NCBI GenBank assembly: GCA_037975125.1
Contig: CM075857.1
Location: 70,139,899 to 70,203,898, forward strand
Source of the DNA: Latrodectus hesperus
Taxonomy: Eukaryota > Arthropoda > Arachnida > Araneae > Theridiidae
Length of the DNA: 64,000 nucleotides
Direction of reading: 5' to 3'
Part shown: piece by piece, positions 51,101 to 64,000 of the stretch
Layout of the letters: the number at the start of each line of letters is the position of its first letter
Position numbering within the stretch: position 1 is the first letter of the stretch
The notes under the pieces: generated by a model
Seen by the model: the letters and a program-made list of their open reading frames with translations, nothing else
What the model was told of the DNA's origin: nothing
Database searches by the model: none
Program-made: the position numbers and the translations under genes

Positions 51101-52463
51101 TTATATGAGATCAATTAGATTTAGTAATGTTAAATTCAACAAAAGGCTAATGAAATATCAGTCTATAGTAATGTATTATCATTCAGTGACATAAATTGTA
51201 ACTGTACAGTAGTCTGATGTATACAAAATAAAAATGTCAATATATTTCTTAGTCGAAATACTCTGGTTGTGTAGAGAGTAACATTAAATATTTATAAAGA
51301 TGTTAAGAGGCTTTGAGAGACAAGGAGCACTGAAGATGAAATTTACACATATTAGCAATCTGAAAAGAAATTTCATTAAGTATTTGAAAGATGTAAATGA
51401 ATTTTGACGGGGAAAATTTAAAGTAGATTTTACATTCAATAGTAGTTTGTGTTAATTCTCAATGAGTATTACTCCAGAAAATTATAATTTATTATTAAAA
51501 TGTCATACATTTTTATTTACTTATATTATTTTTGGTGAAAATAAATAAAAACTAAAACATACTTATGTTTTAGTTTTTATTTATTATTAATTAAACTTAT
51601 AGGAAAAGTTTATACAAAAATACTTATGCACATGCAGTCATACAAGCATACATACAGACAAACACACACCAATATGCGTGTATTCTTCAAGGAGACGTCT
51701 CAGTTACGTATTTTTTAAGTTTCCTTAAATTGAATTTTAATATTTAAATTAATTTTTTATATAAATACATAAATTTTAAATATATAAATTAAAATGTTTA
51801 AGACTAAATACAAAAAAATTTTTAATTTTGATAAGTAAATTTTTTGAGAGTTAAAATAATTTTATGATGTTTCAAATTTTAGTTTTTGAACTTTGTAATG
51901 CAGAAATAATTTTTAATTAATTATTGTAATCCATAAAAAAGGTACTTAAATATTTTGAACACTTTACAATTAGTTTTAGACATGAAACTATATAAGAAAT
52001 AACATAGTCCTATGCTTTTTATTTTAGTATCGACATCAAGTTTCATTTTTTAATATTGTATTAATTAGGATAAAACATTATACGATGATAAAAAAATGTT
52101 TCGCCAGAATAAAAATATTAAGAAAACTGAAACTTCAAAATTCTTAAGAATATTCCATCAAGAAAGGTAAGGATATATTTGTTTTTTTATACAGTATATT
52201 TAATGGAAATATCAGTGGGGTACTCAATTTTTTAAACTATAAAAATTGCAATTTTTTTCGAACAGCATTCAAATAAAATGAATATTCCTATTAAACTTTT
52301 TGCAATAGAAATAAACTTGAAAACCAACCATGGATTTGAAACATTTAAACTGCAAAATAAAAATATGAAACAAAATGTCCCTAATTTTTTAGTATTTGAG
52401 AGCTGAATGAAATTCTCCAGAATTTGAATATAGATTATTTCCTATAATGCATATTAGAATCTA
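48145..52463. other. 4.3 kb AT-rich, no gene seen
   Basis: Only a perfect inverted repeat at 51540-51585 stands out. A 62-codon ORF at 49471-49659 (+), starting MKQYSFVKLIFLSLFIKTSY, looks superficially like a signal peptide. It is AT-rich and ends without splice support, so I do not call it a gene. Confidence 0.45.
51540..51585. repeat. 22-bp perfect inverted repeat, 2-base spacer
   Basis: Left arm 51540-51561 (starting AATAAATAAAAACTAAAACA) and its exact complement 51564-51585, separated by CT. With almost no spacer it is better suited to cruciform extrusion than to a stable RNA hairpin. Confidence 0.92.
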
Positions 52464-52857
52464 GGGCTGTGGTAGCCTAGTGGTTAAGGAATCGGCCTCT
52501 CATCCGGAAGGGTGGGGTTTGATTCCTAATGCCGCTACAGACCCACCGAGTACATGCGATATACGTGCTCGTTAAATCTGTGGAATCGGATTACTGTGTT
52601 CGGTCGTTGAGCAGTTACCGTTTGTGCAACGGTCTGGAGAAATTTACTCCCCCTTCAGATCAATGCCAAAATTAAAGGAGTAGATCCTCTGGTGCTGCCA
52701 TCTATCGGAGGATTTGAAGAGCAAAAGTCGTACTTTCACCTTCATGTTGCTATGATTAAACAAAAGACTTTCCCAATTGATTTAAACTCGCATAGCCAAG
52801 GCATAGCGAGCTTGGCTTGTCCAAGTGTCATTAGTAAAAACAACAACACAGAATGTG
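52464..52857 (+). repeat. tRNA-derived SINE, type A, long copy
   Basis: A nearly full-length SINE. The head has box A TAGCCTAGTGG (52473-52483) and, 32 bases later, box B GGTTTGATTCC (52516-52526), in the geometry of a tRNA gene. Because the sequence continues for over 300 bp it is a SINE and not a tRNA. The body includes GATCCTCTGGTGCTGCCATC and AAGTCGTACTTTCACCTTC. Near the 3' end AGCCAAG (about 52795) pairs with CTTGGCT (about 52812), followed by a tail AAAAACAACAACA. The 3' half is shared with the copy at 59641. A weak AGAAT repeat at the two ends may be a target duplication. The 61-codon ORF over it is a shadow. Confidence 0.88.
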
Positions 52858-53909
52858 TTATCATAAAAATATTCTAATACAAACAAAAAACTCTATAATA
52901 ATCTTATGATATGAACTAGACCAATGTCTTTCATAGTTTAACCCTAATATATTGGTAGATGAACATTCTTCAGAATGGAGAGTTCCATTTTCAAATAGTT
53001 TCTCTGTTGAGTAATGTAAATTGAGTTGCGCAGTATCTTACTTTATGCATGCATGTCTTGACTGAATTCTTAAGAATATTTCGATATCAACCCTTTGTTA
53101 TGTGCAAAAAGTTTATTATTTATAAAATTCACTCACGAAAGATGAAATAACGTGGTGTTGTAATGTAAGCGGCATATAATGATTTGTGTAGTTTTTATTG
53201 CAAAGTAACATACTATTCGATAACGATTTGTATAGTAATTTATCAAAAAGATCAAGACTAAATAAGATCATCTTTTTTTCAACTGTAAATTACAAATTGA
53301 ATTTATAACAATACATGAATTAAGCAGCATGTGAAGTCTATATAAATTATAGCCTATTTTAAAAAAATCCCAAAACTTCACTTTTGTAAGTAAGTGAAGT
53401 TTTTCTTTCTTTTTTCTGAAATTTTTTCTAAATATTTTGTGTTTAAATATGATCAATATTTTTATAATTTGTAAGGAATATATTTTAGATACATCAAATA
53501 TGGTACTTTTACTGGAATCTATATTATGATGAAATGTATAATATATTTTAAGATTAGATCAGTTCATAGTAATGATTTCTAATAATAATTTTTTGAATAA
53601 ATTTCTTTTCTTCATATTAAAAATAGCATGAATTGGTCTGAAACGTTAATTATATGCTAATATTTTCGAATTTACTTTATCAGCTAGAATTCAATAGAAA
53701 ATCTTACAGCATATATGAAATATTAGGCTCTCCTCTATGCAGCATCAAATGATACATATCATAACAGATAAGGTAAAAATTGATTTGGGTTTTATTCGGG
53801 ATTAAGTTTTTGTATTTAAATCATAATAAATAATTTTGAAACTCCCCCCAAAAGTAAATAAGTTTTTTGAAAAATGTAAGAAAAAATGTTCATTTTTATA
53901 ATATATATA
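52858..53909. other. AT-rich, no gene seen; one hairpin
   Basis: Contains a 12-bp perfect hairpin at 53372-53403 (AAAACTTCACTT arm, 8-base loop). No coding signal. Confidence 0.5.
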
Positions 53910-55268
53910 AAGGGTTTCACGAAAGGTCAAGTTCAAACAGCATTTAAGGATGTATAAGGTCATGAGGAGTCAGAATTAAATAAAAACAGGTGGTCGAAAA
54001 CAGTGCAAAAAAAACAGTGTAAAAAAACTTTAATTTATAAAAAAAAGTATCAAATACAAATTAAACTCACAACAAAGGCTCAAATTTAGCTTCATTATCG
54101 GCGACGCACATCCGTGAAGCATTAATCTTGAATTCATTTGAATTGTTCATAAATTTTCTCGGATTTCTGCCGCTGCTTTAACAATACGTGCTCTGAGGTT
54201 CATAGGTAAAATTCCTTAGGGCTAGGAATTGTGGTGGCCAAGTTACAGGGCTACCTCTGCCAATCCAGTAATCTCAGTGTGTCGAATCCAGGAATATACA
54301 TTGCGGTGGAAGATAAATTCCTGGATTTGTCGTACCGAGCATTCCGGTGGAAATGGAGGAACTTCCTTCAAATTGAAACCACATGTTTAAGCATGTTGTT
54401 GCAGGAACATCCACTAATAATTTGGGCAATATCTCTTTGCAAAGAGGGCTTAAGTAATCCTGTAAAGGTGTTCAGATATTATGTATGGACCAATCAGCAT
54501 TTTATCAATAATTCCATTTCAGATGTTAATGCTGAAACATTGTTGATGGAATGCGATGTGTGACATAGGGACTAACACTTGACTATACATGCATATTGTA
54601 TTGGTTAAAGACAACACCCGGGAAAAGGTAGCTTCATCGTTGAACAATATTCCGTAACAGAACTTGTGGGTCTCCGATTCTTACCTGTAAACATCAAAGT
54701 GTGAATACCACATGTTGGGAATAATCCATACGTATTAATGCTTGCCTCCATTGTATGTGGCAAGAATGTAGGTAATCTTCCTGCAATATTCTCAAAATGG
54801 AGAACCGATCAACATGTAAGTCAAATTCGACGATGCGGATACTTGTATTTCGATTCTCTCAAAACACGTCTAATGCAGCGTTCTTGACGTCTGCTGTCCG
54901 TGTTGCACGTTATAGGCCGATGTGGCTGTTAATGCAGAACAGCCCTGTCGCCTGCAGTTGGTGATGTAATTGTTCGAACAAACTGTGGTCGGACACATGT
55001 CAGTTCGGTAGCTGATGTCGATCCTGCTAGGTCAACAACGGCTATTCACAGTTACACACACGTAATGCACGTCTGTCAATTCTGAATTGCTGTACTGATT
55101 CACCCTTTCATTAAAACACCTGCACTTCAACTGACATGAATGGCCGTGCTTGCTTCGGTGAGTGTTTACCATCACAATCGTGTTTCCAATCCACTGCTCT
55201 TATGTAATTCTGATTCCTCATCATCTGATACAACGTGCCATTTGGAAAGAACTTTTTGTGACACCCTG
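53910..55268 (-). mobile_element. Degenerate relative of the DD41D element (transposase fossil)
   Basis: A 1,359-bp relic whose right end reads GACACCCTG|TA and whose left end reads TA|AAGGGTTTCAC, imperfect inverted copies of a CAGGGTGTCAC-type terminus close to the CAGGGTG end of the intact element at 4834. Minus-strand translation gives scattered transposase blocks in order. These are QLHHQLQATGLFCINSH from the N-terminal DNA-binding region, LFNDEATF (first catalytic Asp block), and near the 3' end IGRGSPVTWPP followed by a decayed S-P-D-L-x-P-L-D block. Many stops and frameshifts are present. The GC-richer + strand 110-codon ORF (54231-54563) is a shadow. Family assignment to the DUF4817-type group is by motif resemblance, and catalytic spacing cannot be measured here. 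Confidence 0.78.
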
Positions 55269-55270
55269 TA

Positions 55271-56442
55271 TATATGTTGGTGATAAAGTATTATCTATAC
55301 TCTTATTGCATAATTCTTCACACATTTAGCATATTGGCAAATATCCGCTCTTATTTTATTACTCTAGTCTTTTAATATTTTGATAGTTTATCCCTAATCC
55401 CACTGATTTTGGTTCTTTTGTTTCCGATATATTATGTCGTTTCATTGACGTTTCCTACAAAGATGCAAAAACAAGAATTGTTACCTGATTCTTCTATAGA
55501 AAAGTATCAGACATACAGAAATTCATTTTAAATTTACATAATGATATGATCGAAATTTAATTTCTCATAAAATTATGTTTTTATGATATTAAAACTTTTA
55601 AAAGCAGCTAAACAAATGTAATATATGAAATAATTTAACCGTCAATTTGCATGGCAGATCATGATTTTCAGCAAACTTAAACAATGGTAAATGCAAATAT
55701 GTGTAGTATCATCCAAGATGATTATCGGCTTTTGAAAATAACATCATTATATCTATATGATCTCATACTTAGCATGAAAAGTTTGATTCAGCACTAACCA
55801 ACAATATTTCATTTAGAAAGATTAGCTAAATGTTAAGGAAACATGCATATATAAGCCAAGAGTTTGTGTAGGAAAATAAAGTTCGTTATGAGACCGCCAA
55901 GTAGCTAAACAATTTACTAAAAAGTGTAAATGATTCATGTTACAACATTGTGTTCTCTTACTGACACATATTAATACGAATTAAGATCATTAAATTTTAG
56001 AGTATTTATAAATTTACTTTATAAAATTACATGAGTAGAATTAATATCAATTTCGGTTTATTTACATACACGTATGCACGAATGCAAATACACATATATT
56101 TTTGAGTAGATATTTATAGTAGTGAGTTATTTTAAAAATTTTACTCCTTGAATTTTTTAACTTAGAATAAAATTTCCTTCTGGAAATATTTTTTATTTAA
56201 AAAACTATTTCCAGAATTAAATTTAATCATTGTCATCATCAATAATTTATGTTATATAAAACATTAGTGAAACCATATCTTATTTCTGATACTTGGAAGT
56301 TAAATTTGAAATTTCTGAAAAGTGTATTGAGCATAATATTTCCAGAAATTGCTGACTCAAGAATTTTAACTCACATACTTTAGAATTAAATACCATTCAA
56401 AAGAATACATTTTTTTATTTTTAGAATGCCGAAAAACACTTT

Positions 56443-56445
<3 letters not shown>
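55271..56445. other. AT-rich, no gene seen
   Basis: No recognised feature. Confidence 0.5.
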
Positions 56446-56540
<95 letters not shown>

Positions 56541-56582
56541 AATACATACATACATTCATATATATATATATATATATATATA
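56446..56582. repeat. (TA)n microsatellite pair
   Basis: TA arrays at 56446-56538 and 56559-56582 separated by a short CATA-type stretch. Ile/Tyr ORFs on both strands are artefacts. Confidence 0.96.
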
Positions 56583-58152
56583 TCAAATGTATTGCTATAT
56601 ATACAAGTGGATTTGGTAAATTTGGATCAATATTTAAGTAGTTTTATTGAAAACTTAGACTCCTTTAATATTATGAAATTATATTACTTTTTCTTCAAGA
56701 AAAACATTTATCTGTCTGCAAACACAAATTGATTTAAAGTTCTTAATACTTTTGGGAAATGTTGAAAGAAAGTATCTCCGTTTCTGATGCAAATGTACTT
56801 ATTTTATTTTATGAATTTATTTCCGACTAGCTATTGAAAATATGTTATTATATAATCGATGGAATTCAAATCAAAAATGCAAATTTCTTATTCAGTAAAA
56901 GAAAATATTTCATAAATTATATATGTTAAGTTATAATGTAAGACACTTAAAAAGTCCAGTATAAAATTTTTATGTAGATGACTATGCCACAGCGCTTATT
57001 AGAGAAATAAAAAGTTGCTCAGGAGGAAAATGAAAAGTATGTAAATACTTATAATACACAAAATTACTAAAATGTAATTTCAGACCACATATTTAATTTT
57101 TAATTTAATTATTTGATATAAAATTTTATTGTTAAATGATTCCCAATTATTGTTTGGGCATTATAGCATGAATAAAAAACTATCCGTATTTTTTCCGTTG
57201 AGTTTTTTTTATCATGATGTTATAATTTAACAATAGTAATAATTTTATACATACATTCACTATGATTAATAATGTTTAACATGTTCTTCAGATAACATGG
57301 TGTCGGTTATTTGAGAAGCATGTTGTGTATATTGCACATTTATGTCTGTTGTAAATCATTGAAATTTTTGAGATGGCCAACTTGCTCCCTTTTCTTACTT
57401 AAATAAATTCTGAACTTCTAGACTATCAGAATAAAAACACATTTTATATGACAAAGATTATTCATGAATTACATTGATAACTTATGATAAAATTATATAT
57501 TTTTGGAAATCTAGCAAAAATAATATAAATTATTTGTTTCATCCTTTGTATGTAAACTTAAGATAAAACGGTCATAATAAAAAATCAGTTGGTACCAAGA
57601 GGATTTAAAATGATGGATTAGAATTCAAAACTTTATATAGTAAAATATGAAGATATAACAATGAGAAATCAACAGGAATCAATGTGAAAAATTACAGAGT
57701 TATGCAAGTGTAAACTCTCTCTTTTTTAATTCTACTGCATTAATCAGGAATAAAAACCTTGTGACTTTTTTCCACATAAAAATAAATTTCGTTTTGATAA
57801 AAATTGGTAAACATATCAAAGTAGTTATGAAACCCATTAAACATCCTTCGTTTGAAAATAAACATCACTGAATTTGAGATTGATATTTAAGGTGACTTTT
57901 TTTATCTACAGAACACTTATCAGAAATGTTTACTAATAATTTCGTTTTACGAAACATTCCCAAATTCCCTGGTGAGTGAATAAAATGGCTTTGATATGTT
58001 TCATGAGAAAAAGATGAAGACAGAAGAGTTTCAAATTTCACCAAAAAAACTAAAATGCACTAAATAATTAATTTTAAGTAAAATTTCCTCATGCTTAATA
58101 TAAATTAATTTTATAATGAAGTATTAATTTTTTTAAATACTATGTTTAGCAG
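56583..58152. other. AT-rich, no gene seen
   Basis: No recognised feature. Confidence 0.5.
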
Positions 58153-59639
<1,487 letters not shown>

Positions 59640-59640
59640 G

Positions 59641-59848
59641 TGTTGTTGTTAATTATTACACTTGGACAAGCCAAGATTGGTATGTCGCAGGCTATGCGAA
59701 TTTAAGTCTTTAGGGTGCGACTTTTGCTTAACCACGTCACGAAGGTGAAAGTACGACTTTGCTCTAAACTCTTCCGATAGATGGCACCACCAGAGGTTCC
59801 ACTCGCTCAGTTTTGCCATTGATTTAAAGGAGGAGGAAATTTTCTAAA
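59641..59848 (-). repeat. tRNA-derived SINE, type A, 5'-truncated copy
   Basis: Minus-orientation copy of the 3' half of the SINE at 52464. Shared words on the minus strand include AACCTCTGGTGGTGCCATC, ATCGGAAGAGTTTAGAGCAA and AAAGTCGTACTTTCACCTTC, then CTTGGCTTGTCCAAGTGT. It ends AACAACAAC at the 3' terminus. The tRNA-like head is missing, as expected for incomplete reverse transcription. Confidence 0.88.
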
Positions 59849-60818
59849 TAACTGTGCAATTTAAAAATATTAAAAACATTTAAAAAGAAATTTCTGTTAA
59901 TTTATATATGTTACTGCATTTAATAGTTAATAAGTCTCAAATAAATTTATAACAATAATAAACTCTATCTTTTTTTTAAGAATATTTAAAATTCATTTCC
60001 ATACAAAATTCAAAAGCTGTTCGATACTGGAAAGATAATTTGCCTTAATAATTTCCTTATCAGCTTTGTTTATGACTGTTCATATTTCTTTTCAGATACT
60101 GTTGACTATGCTTTTCATAGGATTTACAATGACATAGGATCAGCTGAATTACAATTTTAGAAATTCTACATTTTTATCCTTTTCTATAAAAAGTACTTGT
60201 GCTTTAAGAAATTAAATTTTTTTTATTACTCAAACATATTTTTAAATACACTATCCATTAAGAATTGGATTAAAATCTATACAAACCATACAAGTAATTG
60301 TCAGTTCCGAGTTGTATTTTGAAATAATTAATTTATTCACCCAGAAAAGTCTGATCTAAAACTTTAATTCATAAGGATCATATTAATGTTTTAGATATCT
60401 TTCTTCATTGTGAGGATTTATTTATAAAGGGATTAATGAAATGAAATATGCATGGCGCTTTAATAAAATATCTAATATTTATTTCACATGGTTCCCACAA
60501 AATCAAGTTCTGTTTGGGTGAGTCCACCGTAGCCTTAACATCGGGAAAATACTCAAGGATCAATCCTAGCAACTGTTGAAAAACAGAGATATATATTGAG
60601 CTTCTCACATGCACATGTGTTGGAGTGTGTGTTTAGGAATTTACCGAGCTTCCTCCTTAGCGTAAATACAGTCCTAGAATGCAATTGAGATAATACAATT
60701 TTATGAAGTAATCTTCTACAAGGCAATTTACGCATTATGAGGGCTTATTTATTTTCTAGGGGCATTAAAATAACTTTCAACATTTTTAAGTCATTAGGCT
60801 GTCAACTAGAAGTCAAAG
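59849..60818. other. AT-rich; unassigned slightly GC-richer patch
   Basis: Two overlapping minus ORFs (60405-60614 and 60553-60735) lie in a patch that is GC-richer than its surroundings. I recognise no family, start context or splice signal, so I do not call a gene. An old repeat is equally possible. Confidence 0.35.
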
Positions 60819-61054
60819 ATAAGCCGGCTGATGGCTGAGTAGTTAACGTTCCTGATTCCTAGGGGGTTGGTCCCAGGTTGGCATGGATGTTACTTTTTCT
60901 CTGTCCTTTCTTCTGAGAGGATGAATGAATGTGGCCCACTCTATAAACGTGTTTGTGACTTGGTGCCAACCGGGTAACGATAAAGAGTAGCAGTTTCCGG
61001 ACTTGTTATGGCAAAGGGTTAATCACCTAAGACCTCGCCGTTTTTTAAAAAATA
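60819..61054 (+). repeat. tRNA-derived SINE, type B, copy 4 (variant 3' half)
   Basis: Same subtype as the copy at 45939, in + orientation and somewhat shorter. It begins GCCGGCTGATGGCTGAGTAG with box A near TGGCTGAGTAG; box B is degraded (GGTTGGTCCCAGG). The body retains CTCTGTCCTTTCTTCTG, GAATGAATGTGGCCC and CTATAAACGTG; the 3' half retains GGGTAACGATAAAGAGTAGC and ends in an A-run. An 11-bp flank, AGAAGTCAAAG (60808-60818) and AGAATTCAAAG (61055-61065), differs at one position and is the likely target duplication. Confidence 0.85.
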
Positions 61055-61065
61055 AGAATTCAAAG

Positions 61066-64000
61066 CTTTTACTTTATGTGGAAGTCTTTTAACTCTTGTA
61101 TATTTTAATTTAAATTTTATTGGGTTAACATTGTTCTCGAATTGTGATTGCTTTGATTTTATTTGTTTTTGTAGTTTTTTATTAAATAAAACATCAAATG
61201 TATCAAAATTCTTTAGATAAGTGGAATCTTCTGCAGAAATATTTAATAGAAATGACTTAATTCCTTATTATTATAAAATGTATTTCAAATATGTTTTACG
61301 CAACCATATTATTTATATATAAATTTTAATTTTTATTTATTTATAAATTCTTCAATGAGGCGATATAAATGTTATCTTGGGAAAACAGTTAAAAATTATT
61401 TATATATATATATTAAATAGAGTGTGATCTATGAGAGGACCAACAAGACATTGGGGTTACCGCCTTTCTAAGTCCTAAGACGAGCATACTAAATAAAGCT
61501 TTTTGAACAGTGATGCCTTTTAGACAGAAAAATCAGTTTTCCTAATCAATGCGATTGAGTATACTTAAGAAAATGAATTAGAAAATGAAATATCTCCTTT
61601 TTTCAACTATTCTTGTTAGCTTTACTCATCATAAATGTAAATTCTCAAAAATTAAATACGAAATATATACATATTATGTATGAATGTATAAAATATCAAT
61701 TGTCTATTTTTCTTCCTTATAGCTATGATAATTTGGCTTCATTACTAAACAATTTAAAGCACAATTATTGATTAAGAAACAAACAATAATCATGTGTCTG
61801 CTTCTACTATTAGATCAAAACAAAATTTAATAACTTTGTCTAGAGTAGAAAATAAAAACAAAAGTAAGATGTTTGCGACTAAATTCACTATATAAAATTT
61901 ATTGTGACACCAGTGAAAGTTGCAAGATTAGATGCACAATGAATTTTATTCTATAATATTTGAATTTCTAGAAATGTATTGCAAAAATTCATGCAACACA
62001 ATAAATGCAATATCAAATATTAAAATATCTATGATTTATTTTTTGTATTCAAAAACAATTGAAAACCTTCTTTAAATACCATATCCTTTAAATTTCATGA
62101 ATATAATTGAATTTACTACTCCAATGTATTGCTGAACTAAACAAAAATCGTCAATTTATATTTAAGAGTTAGAAGGTTCTTCCATATATATATAGTATCG
62201 CGAAATGCTATTTTTTATAAAAATTAGCTAATAGCATCCCAATTATTTGAGAAAAAACAATATGGCGATATATTACAAAGACAATTGTAAAAGCTTAATT
62301 TTATACATCTAAATACGTAGTTAACGATATAGGTTTCAAAATATTTAGATTTCAAATTTATATACAAATAATAAAAGTGAACTTAATTCTGCTTGAATGA
62401 GAAAATATAAAAATTGCTTATATACAAAACCTTTATCTTTAACAAATAAACTTTTATTTTTGAAAATAGCTATTATTGAACTGAAAAAATTTAAATATGT
62501 TAAGATATAGTAAAAATAGTACTTATAGGTTTTTTTTATAATAAAGATTGCTTAATTGGGAAAGAAGAAAGTTTATGTTATAAATAACATGTTGATTGGA
62601 AGATGAAAACGAAAAATTCTTCTTGATGATATTAAAATACACAATTCTTATTCAAAGAATGTAGTTTTCACTAAGATATCATTTGGTGTTATACACAAAT
62701 AAATAAGAAGAATCGTATTTAATATTTCCAAGTTCTATTAAGTACAAAAACCATCTTGTGTAAAATGATGAGTTATGTGGAAAAATATATCGAAACAAAA
62801 AAGAAAATAAAAGAATAAATTAGTTATTTCAGTACTATGCAAATACTGAATTTGCAACTTCAAAGCGCAGTCAAATAATCGATATATCAGCGCGAAGTTC
62901 ATATATTTCTTTGTTTATAAATATTAAAATTCTTTAAGTCAAAATCCATGTTAAAAATATTTCTGTTTGTAATTTTATTAACTTTTAAATGTGTAATTTT
63001 ATGAAGAAGTTAACCACTCTCATGTATATTTGTTATAAATAATTCATTAATTTGTAACGAATTTTTGCTATGAGAAGAAGCATTTGTGTTTGGAAAAAGT
63101 GCTTCTTAAAATATTAGTTTAAAAATTTATTTAAAAAGGTTTATTTTTTGTGGTCAAAATGGAATGTTGATTTAAAATCTTCAAATTACGTAAATAAGTA
63201 GAAATTAAAAAAGCTAATTATGTGGCTAAAAATTAAAATGAATATTTAGCTCTGATAAAAGTGAAGATGTTTTTGGAAATAAATAATTTTGAATAAATTT
63301 TTAAAAATAATCTTCTATTTTCTGCTCATCATATACTGTCATATTTTGATATTACTGTTACTGTTTCGATATACATATTACTATCATAATTTGAAGAATT
63401 AAATGTTATTATAAGATTTTAAAAAGCAAATTAGACCTTTTTTGAAATAATCATTTAAGTGAAAAGTTTTACAATAAAATATTTCACAAAATTAAAGTTT
63501 TGTATTTAAATTTAAGTATTTATATTTTATAAAAACGAATAAATATTATTTTACACTAAGTTTATATCACTTGTGAGATGCTCTTTGTTTAATAAATTAA
63601 ATAAATTGGAAAAGGCAACCATACTTTGGTTTAAAAATGTGAATACTTAATTTTTTGTAATCTTGTTTCTTTTAAATAATTTGGGTGTAAAATAATTCGT
63701 ATATATATATACCAACCCATCCGGATGCAAATGAACTTAAGCACACACAAATTACCAAGACACGTTATTTTTAATTTTTTGTGCCTTAAAATTTAAATAC
63801 CATCTAAATCACACAAATATGTTACGAAAATTTAAATATTGTTTCAAACAATAAATTTTCGAGAGACCTTAACTTGGAAATTCCTAGCACCGTAACTTTA
63901 AGAGACGCTAAAGCAATCGCTAGTATAAACTATAAGAAAAACACATCAAAATGGAACACCAATTATCTGTTATCAATGCAGACATGATTATCTAGACTTA
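61066..64000. other. AT-rich, no gene seen
   Basis: Nearly 3 kb to the window edge without a recognisable ORF, repeat head or transposase motif. Confidence 0.5.

Noticed and set aside
52464..52540. Possible genuine tRNA gene from the box A/box B match
   Set aside because: No acceptor stem pairing, and the sequence continues as a 390-bp element whose 3' half recurs at 59641. It is therefore a SINE.
54231..54563. 110-codon + ORF in GC-richer DNA
   Set aside because: It lies antisense to a recognisable transposase fossil whose blocks read on the minus strand; the + reading matches nothing.
60405..60735. Two overlapping minus ORFs as a host gene
   Set aside because: They are in different frames with internal stops if joined. 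No family, start context or splice pair was found.

Overview
This window looks like non-coding and repeat DNA from an arthropod nuclear genome, probably a chelicerate such as a spider. The evidence is a very AT-rich background, long (TA)n, (AC)n and (GA)n microsatellites, Tc1/mariner-superfamily transposons of several ages and tRNA-derived SINEs with target-site duplications. The spider assignment is an inference from the transposase types, not a proof. There are no operons, no rRNA, no bona fide tRNA and no CRISPR array.

The clearest coding sequence is an intact 363-codon Tc1/mariner-superfamily transposase at 5290-6381. Its acidic residues D161, D258 and D300 give DD41D spacing. It lies inside a complete 1,932-bp element (4834-6765) with about 275-bp terminal inverted repeats, its own TATA/initiator pair and a poly(A) signal, and it sits in the middle of a (TA)n tract. 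Five further elements of the superfamily are dead. They are an internally deleted mariner (13915-14784), a Tc1-like relic (23010-23580), a Tc1 fossil (38530-39780), a complete but frameshifted Tc1 DD34E element (41187-42520) and a degenerate relative of the DD41D element (53910-55268). A LINE reverse-transcriptase relic lies at 780-1710.

SINE-like copies lie at about 2708, 10742, 12788, 33561, 45939, 52464, 59641 and 60819. At least three families with recognisable tRNA-like heads are present. Four copies (10742, 12788, 45939, 60819) share a central body but have two different 3' halves. Two families appear to share a 3' hairpin and an ACAAC-type tail.

The only candidate host gene is a short predicted secretory protein on the + strand, with exons at 35885-35918, 36949-37011 and 37237-37487. 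Both introns are phase 1, and the first contains a 450-bp (AC)n plus 8-mer minisatellite. It is a hand-built model of moderate-to-low confidence. Most of 15.3-23.0, 24.7-31.1, 34-35.9, 42.5-45.9, 46.3-52.4, 55.3-59.6 and 61-64 kb is AT-rich DNA in which I see no gene. Several perfect or near-perfect hairpins lie in it.

Nothing here amounts to a demonstrable new biological system. The points most worth following are the intact DD41D transposon, the candidate secretory gene, the modular SINEs and the isolated long hairpins.
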